Source of the DNA: Polychytrium aggregatum
Taxonomy: Eukaryota > Chytridiomycota > Chytridiomycetes > Polychytriales
Reading direction: 5' to 3'
Length of the DNA stretch: 26,686 nucleotides
Assembly: GCF_025602895.1 (NCBI RefSeq)
Contig: NW_026516521.1
Span: 1-26,686 of the forward strand
Positions 1 through 8,441 of this stretch are shown piece after piece. Position numbers and translations under genes: made by a program. How positions within the stretch are numbered: position 1 is the stretch's first letter; every line of letters starts with the position of its first letter. The notes beneath the pieces were generated by a model. That model was not told the origin of the DNA. It saw only the letters and a program-made list of their open reading frames with translations, and did no database searches.

Positions 1-368
1 CATGGAGACGAAAGACATTGGTCGAGGAACAGTGACGCAGTCTCCTCCGCCGACGGCAGTGAACGCCAGGACATAAAGTGTGCCATCTTTGTGAGGCTGC
101 ATACCACCACAAAGATGCAGGTGTGACCCTTGGACTTTGGCAGATCAGTGATAAAGTCCATGGTCAGTGTCCCCCAGGGTCGATCGGCTGTCTGGAGTGG
201 CAACAGGAACCCAAACGGCTTGTGTCGCGGAGCTTTCGAGCGTGCACAGGTGTCGCACGTCGAGACGTACTCTTTGACATCTTTCCGATAGGTTTGCCAC
301 CAAAACTGTCGCGATACCAGAGCCAGAGTCCGTCGGATGCCTGGATGACCCACAGCGACTGGGTCATG
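1..368 (-). pseudogene. Pol integrase segment (zinc finger and start of catalytic core), shifted frame, partial
   Basis: This is the continuation of Pol after a one-base frame change near 368. The frame is open to the window edge. It begins with the H2C2 zinc-binding domain: first His codon at 366-368, second His after GHPG, then the pair C-x2-C at about 243-258. The catalytic core follows, with the motif MDFITDLP whose Asp codon at 156-158 is the expected first acidic residue of the DD-35-E triad. The other two acidic residues would lie off the left edge. In the upstream Pol frame the reading instead ends at a stop at 164-166, giving a nonsense tail, so the break is clear. A missing C in a short C run (GCC followed by CAT on the minus strand) would explain it. 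It may be a real mutation or a consensus error. Confidence 0.85.
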
Positions 369-3168
369 GCACGACTGAGCGCCGGAACTCGGCACGACTC
401 TGGGACCACAATCCTGTTCTGGAAGGTGAGGTACTGGCCATTCCAGACGAACTTCGGGTCACGACGGTATTTGTCTAGACCGGGATCCCGAGCCTGCTCT
501 TCGGCTATGAGCTGCAGCAAATCCACAGGGTCACTGCGACTTGCAACCGAAGAGCGGGCGTCTCTGCTTCGGAGCACGCGTATCACCGCGGCAGGATCGA
601 GAAGCAGAGGCGGATCCCTCGACACGGAGGCCGACGAAGGGATGTAGTCCGAGCGACGAGACAGGGCATCGGCCTTGCCGTTCCTCGCACCAGGACGGTA
701 CTGGATGCGGATGTCGAACCGAGACAAGAACTGGGACCACCGTGCATGACGCTGGTTTAGGATGCGAGCCGTTGCCAGGTACTCCAAGTTCTTGTGATCG
801 GTCAGAACGGCAACGGGATGCTGGGCGCCTTCGAGGTAGTGTCGCCACGCCTCGAAAGCCTCCTTGATCGCCAACAGCTCTTTCTCGTATATGCTGTAGT
901 TACGTTCAGCATTCGAGAGTGTCCGCGAATGGAACGAGCAAGGATGAAGGCGATCATCAGCACCCCGCTGGGAGAGCACGCATCCAAGCGCAAAGTCCGA
1001 CGCATCTGACTCTACGACGAACGGCTTGGATGGGTCCGGATGCACCAGAACGGGCTCCGAAACGAAGGCATCCTTCAAGGATCTGAATGCTTTATCGGCT
1101 TCGCGGGACCACTGGAAGCCATGCGTCTTCCGGAAGAGCCGAGTCATGGGCCCCGCGATCTTTGCGTATCCATCGATGAAGCGTCGATAGAAGTTCGCAA
1201 ACCCGACAAAGGATCGAAGATCCGAGATGTTGCGCGGTATGGGCCAATCCAAGATCGCAGAGAGCTTGGATCGCTCCATACCGATGCCCTCGGGCGAGAC
1301 CATGAAACCAAGGAACGAGACCGAGGTTTTGGAGAACTCGCACTTCTCCAGCTTGCAATACAGCTTTGCAGCTCGGAGCTTCGAGAGGACCTGCTTGACG
1401 TGCTCTACATGCTGCGACGGATCAGCACTGTAGATCAAGATATCGTCAAGATACGCAATTGCGAACTGGTCCAACTCGGTGCGCAGGACGTCGTTGATGA
1501 AGTGCTGGAACGTCGCTGGCGCGTTGGTGAGCCCAAAGGGCATCACCAAGTACTCGAAGTGCCCATATCGAGTACGGAAAGCTGTCTTCCACTCGTCCCC
1601 GGAGCGGATGCGCAGCAGATTGTAGGCTCCACGAAGGTCCAGCTTAGTGAACACCTTCGCGCCTCGAAGTCGGTCCAGCAGCTCGCCGATCAGCGGTAAA
1701 GGGTAACGGTTCTTTACCGTGATACCGTTCAGTGCGCGGTAGTCAACGCAAAGACGAAGTGAGCCGTCCTTCTTCTTGACGAAGAGGATTGGTGAGCCTG
1801 CTGGGGACGACGAAGGACGAACGAATCCCTTGGCAAGATTCTCGTCGAGATAGTCACGCAGAGCGTGAAGTTCGGGCTCGGACAGTGAGTACAGAGGCCC
1901 GAACTTTGGCGACTTGCCCGGCTCCAAGTCAATGGGGCAGTCATAAGGGCGATGCGGAGGCAAGGAGTCAGCTTCCTGTTTAGAGAAAACAGACAGGAAG
2001 TCCTTGTACTCCGCAGGCACTTCGACAGTCGCAGTGCTCGGCTCGTCAGTGGGCAGGACATGGACCTGAAAGATGGTCAGGGGTTGCGTTCCATGCCTGC
2101 ATGCATCCAAAGACTCGCGCATCGAGCGGTAATCAATGCTGCAGACGCGGAGAGGAGCGTCCGAGCTGAGAGGAGGGGCGTGGACAAGGTCAGAATAATG
2201 TTCGACGGTTACTTTATTCTGAACAATGTCCGAAGAACAAACAACAGGAGGAGGTACATCAAGGAGGGAAAGAGAACTGACAACAGAAGAAGGGGTTTGG
2301 GAAGAGCGAAGGGGTTCGGGAGGAACAAGACAAGAAGGGGAAGACGAAGGTGGGAGCGTAGGAGAGGAGCTTAGATCAATCAAAGGAGTGGAATCATCAA
2401 GAAGGGGAGTGACATTGGAGGAAGTGGAGCAAGACGAAAGAGAAGTAGTGCATGGAGAGGGGTCGGAATCAACAGAAGGAGGGAGACAAAGAAGACCGCG
2501 AGACCAGACAATCTTGGGCTCGGCGGTGCGCAACCAAGGAAAGCCAAGGATAAGTGGTTGATGTGGAGACCTGATCACATCGAACCGAAGGCGTTGCGAG
2601 ACGTCCCCGAGAATCACCTCGAGTGGAGCAGTCTCGCGGAGGATGGGGCCAGACGACAGCGGCTTACCATCCACGCCTTCCACTGCCAAGGGCGAAGCCT
2701 TGGAGCAGGTGGGGACAGAGTGTCGAGCAACAAAGTCCTCGTCGATAAAGTTGCCAGAGGCACCAGAATCGACAAGTCCTTCGCACGACAGAGAATCACC
2801 AGAAGGAAGACGAACAGCGACGGGAACAACCAACGAGCAACGACGAACAGACGAAACACAAGACTTTGGTTCGGTACCAGCTTCGGCACCAGGGTTGCGG
2901 CTAGCACAGACAGTTAACTTTGCCGAGGGTTGGCAGGACAGCTCAGGTATTTGCACCTGTGGATGAGGTGCAGTTCCCAGTGACACCAGAGGTGCCACGG
3001 GTACTATGCCAGAGCTGAGAGTGTCCGCCGGTCCAGAGGCAAGGCGAAGCTGTCCGCACATCACTGCTTCCCCAGTACTTACCAAAGGCACCTTACCAAT
3101 GTCTTCACTTTCGGAAGGCGGTGGGCACGGCTCCGGTTCAAGGCCTTCACTTAGAACCGGGCCTGGTC
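369..3168 (-). CDS. Ty3/gypsy Pol polyprotein: protease, reverse transcriptase, RNase H
   Basis: Pol supplies the enzymes for element replication: a protease that cuts the polyprotein, RT and RNase H for cDNA synthesis, and integrase. Protease is seen as LVDSGASGNFID (active-site Asp codon near 2770) with the later ILGFPWL strand. RT has VDYRALN, then KLDLRGAY, the MPFGLTNAPATF block, and YLDD at 1442-1453. RNase H starts at ESDASDFALG near 1000-1015 and ends at the GKADALSRR box. A Ser/Pro-rich linker separates protease and RT. The frame is open upstream through the Gag stop and lies in -1 relative to Gag, so the start is set by frameshifting near 3169, not by an own ATG (the first GTG is at 3091). 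The frame is lost near 368. Family assignment is firm; activity is not shown. Confidence 0.93.
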
Positions 3169-3175
3169 GTTTCCC
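3129..3175 (-). promoter_or_regulatory. Gag-Pol -1 ribosomal frameshift signal (slippery site plus hairpin)
   Basis: On the minus strand the heptamer GGGAAAC (3175-3169) is phased G GGA AAC in the Gag frame, the canonical X XXY YYZ form. After a 5-nt spacer (3168-3164) comes a stem: GGCCCGGTTC (3163-3154) pairs with GAACCGG-A-GCC (3139-3129), one bulged A, with a 14-nt loop. The Gag stop TAA (3153-3151) is the start of the loop. After a -1 slip the frame is open into Pol. The same heptamer serves gag-pro shifting in simian type D retroviruses (known). Function here is inferred from the geometry. Confidence 0.85.
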
Positions 3176-4128
3176 GAACTGAAGTCTTGCACTTCTCCAT
3201 CTTCGTAAACGATGGTGCGGATGATCCTCGGGCCGGGAGGTCCAGGGGGCGGTCCGGTAGCTCTGGTAGATCCAAACTTGACGGGGCAGTTTCGTACCAA
3301 GTGGCCCTTCTTGCCACAGTACAGGCAGAGTCCAAAGCGGCGGCGGCGTTGTTTCTCCTCGGCGGTCAGGGGTCCAGAGACGGCAGAGTCCACTTGCATG
3401 GGCTCGGAAACAATGTAGGAGGGGTGCGGCGGAGCGAGGACGGGCGCGGGAGCGATGGCGGGAACGGCAGCGGAGGCGGAACCAAAGGCGAACTGGGAAG
3501 ACCGGTAGCGGGCAGGCGTGCTTCGGCGCTCTTGACGGCGCTCGCGGATTCGTGCATCGAGCTCGTTACAAAGCTCGATGTACTCCTCCAGATCTCGTGG
3601 CAGAGGGCGAACTCGCGAAAGTTCGTCTCTGACATCATCCGACAAGCCAAGTCGGAAGAACGAGATCTTTGCACCGTCGTTCCAAGTCGTATCGGCGGCA
3701 ATACGAAGGAACTCGGATGCATAGACTGCGCACGGGCGGTTGCCCTGAGACAGTGTGGTGATCACTGACTCGGCAGTCCTGGCCCGATCAGGGTCGTCAA
3801 ACACTTTGGAAAAGCGTTCTAGGAAATCGCCAAAAGAGTTGAGTCGGGGATCACCCATCTCAAGCATCGGAGTCGCCCACTGGAGAGCCGGTCCAGTGAG
3901 CAGACTAATGACGAATCCGACCTTAATCGGGTCAGCAGGGAACCGGTGGGGCTGCATTCGTATATACAGTTTGCACTGATTTACGAATGCCCGGAACCCT
4001 TGCCGGTTACCGTCGTAACGGTCCGGCATCTGCACGCTGTACCCAGCGGCAGGAGCATCGCGAGCTGTCCGGAGCTCGGCGAGCTCGGCCTCCAAGGCAC
4101 GGAGGCGGTCCACGAGGGCAGGATCCAT
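3151..4128 (-). CDS. Ty3/gypsy Gag (capsid-nucleocapsid) protein
   Basis: Gag forms the virus-like particle and packages element RNA. I chose the ATG at 4128 because it sits in GCCATGG, a good eukaryotic start context; the upstream open frame has only a TTG at 4179 and translates a poly-Phe/Ser-Pro leader. From this start the product is 325 residues. It opens with a short Leu/Glu/Arg coiled-coil-like segment, followed by a Retrotrans_gag-type capsid region (around residues 40-190: MPDRYDG, FVNQCKLYI, FVISLLTGPALQWA, a DELSRV stretch, then an Arg-rich LDARIRERRQERR). A nucleocapsid CCHC knuckle, C-x2-C-x4-H-x4-C, lies at about residues 268-281. The tail is Pro/Gly-rich. The stop overlaps the frameshift hairpin. 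No frame break is seen in Gag. Confidence 0.93.
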   Translation of the reverse strand: MDPALVDRLRALEAELAELRTARDAPAAGYSVQMPDRYDGNRQGFRAFVNQCKLYIRMQPHRFPADPIKVGFVISLLTGPALQWATPMLEMGDPRLNSFGDFLERFSKVFDDPDRARTAESVITTLSQGNRPCAVYASEFLRIAADTTWNDGAKISFFRLGLSDDVRDELSRVRPLPRDLEEYIELCNELDARIRERRQERRSTPARYRSSQFAFGSASAAVPAIAPAPVLAPPHPSYIVSEPMQVDSAVSGPLTAEEKQRRRRFGLCLYCGKKGHLVRNCPVKFGSTRATGPPPGPPGPRIIRTIVYEDGEVQDFSSGNDQARF

Positions 4129-4270
4129 GGCGGGACTGGGACTGGGACTGGGAAAAAAAAAAAAAGCGAGGAGGTTCAAGAACAGGAGAGCGAAGAGGGC
4201 TCAGACACAAGTGTGCTTGAGGTTCGGACAGGACTAGGAAAGGGGCGGGGCTAGGAGCGGAAGATACCAA
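4129..4270 (-). other. Ty3 untranslated leader between LTR and Gag
   Basis: About 140 nt between the presumed primer binding site and the Gag ATG. It holds a run of 13 T on the minus strand (4153-4165) followed by three copies of a CCCAGT hexamer (about 4132-4149), then the Gag start. No ORF of note. The T-run and hexamers are low-complexity sequence that may be polymorphic among copies. Confidence 0.6.
4251..4269 (-). other. Candidate primer binding site
   Basis: The minus strand has TGGTATCTTCCGC from 4269 downward, just inside the LTR. Starting with TGG is what a site complementary to a tRNA 3'-CCA end requires. I cannot match it to a named tRNA. The LTR inner edge is uncertain by about 6 nt because no 3' LTR is available for comparison. 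TGGTATC also forms a perfect 7-bp inverted repeat with GATACCA at 4276-4282, so a structural role is possible. Confidence 0.4.
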
Positions 4271-4355
4271 GCAGGTGGTATCAGTAGAAGAGAGTTCGAA
4301 CAAAGTGTAAGGAGTGAACAAGCGCAAGGACGAAGACCAAGTGCTTGGTATGAGC

Positions 4356-4361
4356 TTTATT
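4356..4361 (-). terminator. LTR polyadenylation signal
   Basis: AATAAA on the minus strand (GCTAATAAAGC), 75-80 nt downstream of the TATA box. In the 3' LTR this motif would end the element transcript; in the 5' LTR it is copied sequence. A 10-nt ATACCAAGCA just downstream (4351-4342) is complementary to TGCTTGGTAT at 4273-4264. Confidence 0.55.
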
Positions 4362-4435
4362 AGCTTTTAGCCCCGAACACCAAAGAACAAGTTTTGTTCG
4401 AACTGGTGTTCAACATAGGCTCAGACATGCAGGGC

Positions 4436-4443
4436 TATTTATA
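4436..4443 (-). promoter_or_regulatory. LTR TATA box
   Basis: TATAAATA on the minus strand within TCTATAAATAGCCC. It is placed mid-LTR, upstream of the AATAAA at 4356-4361, as expected for the U3 promoter. Transcription would start roughly 25-30 nt downstream, near 4410-4415, just before the R-region hairpin. Confidence 0.7.
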
Positions 4444-4724
4444 GACCGGGAGAAGGTCGAGGGGCAAAAGTGGGCGAGAAGGGTGGAGCATCACAGAGAA
4501 GCGAGAAGGGGGTGCGAGAGTGGCTGGTGTGCAAGCGAGAGAGGCTTGGCACAGCCCGGGGACATGTGCCGAGCGGTGGGGGAGGCAGGAAACCAGTAGA
4601 CGCGGGTGGCAACGGCGCGTGCTCATGCATGGGGGCAAACAAACACGTGGGGACTCATGATTGGTGCGGAGGGCGAGAGCATGCGGGACAATCTCATTGG
4701 TCCGTTGTGATGCTGGTCATCACA

Positions 4725-7700
4725 GGGTGGTGGAGTGACAAGTGCTGGCACTATACTACGCTGTGATGAGGGTGCAGGGAGAGACTGCAAGGGTGGGACT
4801 ACACTGGTTGTGGGAGTGGGTGCTGGTACTGGGTGTGCACCAAGTGCGAATGCTCGGAAGGCAGTGCGGGGAGCGGGTACATGAGCAGCAAGCGATCCAA
4901 GTGCGGGAGGGGTGCGAGTGCGAGGGGGAGTGCGATCGAAAGAGAGCAGGTCCAGCAGCTTGTCCACTGGTCCCACTCCGGCTATACCACTTTCCACCCA
5001 AGTCGGGTGGGCCGTCTTGAGGGCTGCGACCTTGCGGACCAGGACTTGATGCGGATCCACACATTGCTGTGCGTGGGTCCTGGTCAAGTCGATCCCGGAT
5101 CCGTGTCGAGCCAGGTTCTTGCACTTGCGGTATCCGAACCTGAAGTGGCCTGGGAGAGCACCGAGTCGCCATCGGACCATGAACATGAGCATGACCATGG
5201 ATCCTTGGTACCCGCGAGCCTCCCAGAGTCCCGACATCTTGGTCGACGGGGTGCAGGCGGCGGTGAGCTGCTTGGAGCGGTCGAAGCCGTTCTTCATGTG
5301 GTCCTCGAAGATGAGGGTCTTGATCGGGACGGGCTGGGGTCGGGGCGGTCCGGGCGGCGGCGGCTGGTGTCGGGTCTTGCCTCGGTAGATCTCCGTGGCC
5401 GTGAGGGAGTGGTCGGCCTCTTGTCGGCGGACCACCATGGCCCAGTGCGGATCGGCTCGGACTCCTTGGCCGAGGAACTGGTCGGGGTGGTAGGGCGCAA
5501 TGATCTTGTTGCGCAGGATCATCGACAGCATCTTGTCGCCGTCAGAGACTTGGTCGTCCCAGCGGGCCCAGTTCTGCAGGGCCAGCATCTTGACACGGAC
5601 GGACATCTTGGGGAGGCCGCAGTTGAGGTGCATGGCACCGACGGGAGTGCCGGGGCCGACGCGGAACATGGTGCGGAGGGCCGTCATCTGGGCGTCGTCG
5701 AGGCGGTCGCGCAGAGCCGGGTCCGGGATGTCCATGGCCATCCCGTATTCGAGGGTCGGCCGCACAAAGGTCTTGTAGACCTGGGTGATGGTCTTGGCCG
5801 AGACCTTGCCGAGGGTGATGCCAAGTCCAACCACGGTGTCGGTGACCATGTGGACCTTGCGGAGGAGCTTGTCGAACTGGAGGTCCGGGCGGAATCCGTC
5901 AATGTCGACCATGACACCGAGGTAGCGGAACTGGAGGACCTTGGGCAGCTCGGTGCCGTACAGCTTGGCGGGATGGAGCTGGTCGACGTTGCAGGCCGAG
6001 TACAGCACCTCGCACTTGGGAGGCGAGAAGCGGTAGCGATTGTCGACACTGTGACGCTCACAGATGTCCAGCATGGCCTGGGTGCGGCCAGCCGGACAGA
6101 TGAGGACACCATCGTCGGCAAACCAGAGCGAGTTGACCCGGAGACGGTGGTGGCGACTGGAGGCAAGCACAAGTCCGTCCTCGGCTCGGAGCAGTCCAGG
6201 CAGGTCGTCAATGTGGGCACTGAACAGAAGGGGACTCAGGACCGAGCCTTGGATGAGACCCTTCTGCAGCCACACAGGCTGTGACGTGCGGCCCTTGCTG
6301 GCGACGCGGACAAGAGTGCGGTCGAACATGGCCCTGAGGACCCCGACGGCGACCGGACCAGCACCTCGGGCGGCGATCTTGTCCCAGAGGCGCTCCCGCC
6401 AGACAGTGTCGTAGGCGGCCTTGATGTCGAGGAAGACCAGGCTGTACTCGTCGTCGCGGATCTTGTTCATGCGGACAAGAGCGTCGAGCGAGTACACCTG
6501 GTCGAGGGTGCCTCGGTCCGGGCGGAAGCCTCCCTGGGCAATGTCCATGATGCCGATCTCGCGGGTGAGGAACGGCAGCAGGACTCGCTCGGCGATCTTG
6601 CGGAGGACCTGGGTCAACCCGATGGGCCGGTACATGGCCGGATCGAGGATCGAACCCTTGTTCTTGTAGACCGGGTGGATCAGGACAGTGTTCCACTCGG
6701 TCGGGACGACGGAGGCCTTGAGGGCGGCCAGCAGGATGGCCCGGAGCCAGGGAGCGACCACGGGAGCGACAGGGTGCAGCATCTCGGCCTTGATCTTGTC
6801 CGGGCCGGAAGACTTGCGCTTGGGGGACTTGACGATGGCATCGGCCACCTCGTCCGACGACAATCGGGGAATGGAGCGGTCCTCGGGGAGCAGGCGCGGA
6901 ACAGTGTCCAGGGGTCTTGGGCCGACGGTCCGGTCAAAGGCGGCACCGGGGGTGTCCTGGGAGTGCGAGGAGACCTTGCCGTAGTGGACCACAAGTCGCT
7001 CGAGGGCCTCGTCCGAGTTGTCAAAGTGGAAGGCGTCGTCGAGCTCCTTGCGCTTCTTCATGGCGGCCAGGGACTTGGCGACCTCGGAAGCGTTGAGGGA
7101 GTGCAGCTTGTTCATGGCCAGGGTCTCGGCTGCTCGGCGGGACTGGACGATGAGGTTCTTTTCTTGTTTGCGGACAGCGCGGAGTTCGGCGCGCTTGTCC
7201 TCGGCGACGCGGAGGGAGAGCCCGGGCAACTTGAGCTGGTAGATGAGATCGCGGCGCCTCTCGCGAAGCTGCCGCATCTCGGGGATCAGGGCCGGGTCCT
7301 TCCAGACGGTCTTGATGGAAGCCTTGCCGATGGTGGAGTCGGCAGCGGTGGTGATCAGGGCGATCATGATGGACCAGGCGCGGTCGATGCAGTCCTGGGC
7401 CGCACTCTCCGAGATCGGAATGACCGATCCCCTTGAGATTGGCCGGAGTGCAGCCTGGATGCGCTGCAGACCGCGTTCGCGCTCGTCCAGCAGCGCCAAG
7501 AGGTACTGGGCGCGGACGGCAGGATCCTCGAGCTGGGCGATCTTCCACTGCCATTGGTCGACCTTTGGGTAGTACTTTGGCTGTACCCGCAGAGTCGCCC
7601 AGATGGGGAAGTGGTCGGACTGGCCACGGAAGGCACCGGCAGTGTCGACCTGCAGCAGCGGGTCGTTGTTGGCCTGGCGATGCGACACAAAGATGTAGTC

Positions 7701-8312
7701 GATCGTTGTCCAGCTGGGACCCCGCTGCCGGGTGTGGGTCGGGATCACAGCTGGAGGCACAACGCGGAGACCGGCGCGGGAGACAGTGTCCTCGAGGATC
7801 TTCTCCCTGCCACGGAGCGGCGTGGGCAGTCCGCTCAGGGCACTGAGGTGGGCATTGAAGTCACCCACCACAATGACCTGGGCGTCGGGGAGGGCGGCCT
7901 TGGTGTGGATCGACTGGAGGGCCTCGCGGTAGTCGTCCAGCTTGAGGCTCGGGGACAGGTAGAAGTTGCCGATGTGGATGACGTGTTTGTATGTCACCCA
8001 CATGGCGTCGCCCTTGTCGCTGACTTCAATGTTGGTGAAGTCGTGCGGGTCGATCCTGGCCGGGTTGTAGAGGATGGCGATGCCTCTACCGGCGCGGCAA
8101 CGGGGACCAGGGACCTTGACGGCATAGCCACAGAGAGGGCTGCGGGGTTCGAGGTCGGCGAGGGTTTCTTGGACACCGACAAAGTCGATGTCGTTGGTGT
8201 CGATGAGGTTCTTGAGTTCAACGTCGTTGACGTTGATGCCACAGACATTGAAGGAAGCGACGGTCAGGGATGCCTGGGCCCTGCCGCCTCCCTGCGAGGG
8301 GTGTGGATTCAT
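4725..8312 (-). mobile_element. LINE copy A (starts at ORF2 ATG; 3' end cut by Ty3)
   Basis: This copy begins exactly at the ORF2 ATG (8312-8310): copy E continues into ORF1 at the same point (19952), while A abuts the (A)15 tail of copy B. Its 3' end lies at 4725, where the Ty3 LTR begins. The last ~28 codons of ORF2, the 3' UTR and the poly(A) are missing here and should lie beyond the left edge, after the Ty3 element. It belongs to the same sequence type as B and C: for example it has GGCAC where D and F have GACAC at the matching site. One coding difference from B and C is Arg instead of Cys in the KI-x-DDEYS segment. Confidence 0.93.
4725..8312 (-). CDS. LINE ORF2, endonuclease-reverse transcriptase (copy A, C-terminus lost to LTR)
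   Basis: ORF2 nicks the target and copies the LINE RNA onto it. APE-type endonuclease, residues ~16-236: N22 in SFNVCGIN, E49 in VQETL, GDFN at 150-153, TTIDYIFVS at 202-210 and SDH at 232-234. RT, about residues 520-830: MYRPIGL and GGFRPDRGTLDQ, motif A FLDIKAAYD (D629), motif B GLIQGSVLSP (Q688), motif C FADD at 731-734, then PPKCEVLYS and YLGVMVD. Near the C-terminus is a C-x5-H-x9-H-x3-C cluster. No RNase H domain is visible. About 1195 LINE residues are present, against 1224 in the full protein inferred from B. The frame runs on into the LTR for about 33 residues to a stop at 4623. All catalytic motifs are intact. Confidence 0.93.
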
Positions 8313-8441
8313 TTTTTTTTTTTTTTGTTACTATAGTCAACTTTATTTAAGAAGACAAGCCATCAGGTCCAACAGGTTGGTACCCCGGCACGTTGAGTAC
8401 ACAGGCAAGCCTATTTACTCCTGTTGCAGCCTAGTGCTGCC
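8312..8441 (-). terminator. LINE copy B 3' UTR, AATAAA and (A)15 fused to copy A
   Basis: After the ORF2 stop (8444-8442) come 115 nt of 3' UTR, an AATAAA at 8347-8342, then 15 A on the minus strand (8326-8312). The A run leads straight into the ATG of copy A with no unique DNA between. The tail looks like that of an mRNA polyadenylated about 15 nt after its signal. Confidence 0.85.

Larger units (their letters stand above)
1..4724 (-). mobile_element. Ty3/gypsy LTR retrotransposon, left part cut by window edge
   Basis: Read on the minus strand the order is 5' LTR, leader, Gag with a CCHC knuckle, then Pol with aspartic protease, RT (YLDD), RNase H and the start of integrase. Protease-RT-RH-IN is the Metaviridae (Ty3/gypsy) order. 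The end of integrase and the 3' LTR lie beyond position 1. The right boundary is sharp: position 4725 onward matches LINE copies B and C (compare 8530 onward), while 4724 and lower does not, and the minus strand starts with TG there. The element therefore sits inside LINE copy A and is younger than it. A single-base frameshift in integrase near 368 means this copy, as sequenced, is not intact. Clade within Ty3/gypsy not determined. Confidence 0.95.
4270..4724 (-). repeat. 5' LTR of the Ty3 element
   Basis: About 450 nt between the LINE A breakpoint and the candidate primer binding site. On the minus strand it begins TGTGATG-ACCAG-CATCACA (4724-4706), a perfect 7-bp hairpin at the terminus that starts with the usual TG. 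It carries a TATA box (4436-4443) and AATAAA (4356-4361), giving a U3-R-U5 organisation. Inside R there is a long hairpin: GAACACCA (4411-4404) pairs with TGGTGTTC (4382-4375), and an inner GAACAA pairs with TTGTTC. The inner edge lies between 4270 and 4276. The partner LTR is outside the window. Confidence 0.8.

Noticed and set aside
4833..6284. Long plus-strand ORFs opposite LINE ORF2 (also 8637-10088, 10920-12371, 13366-15795, 17678-19075)
   Set aside because: They are antisense shadows of ORF2, open because GC-rich codons rarely give stops on the other strand. Their products are low-complexity Gly/Val/Glu/Arg/His mixtures and recur in each LINE copy.
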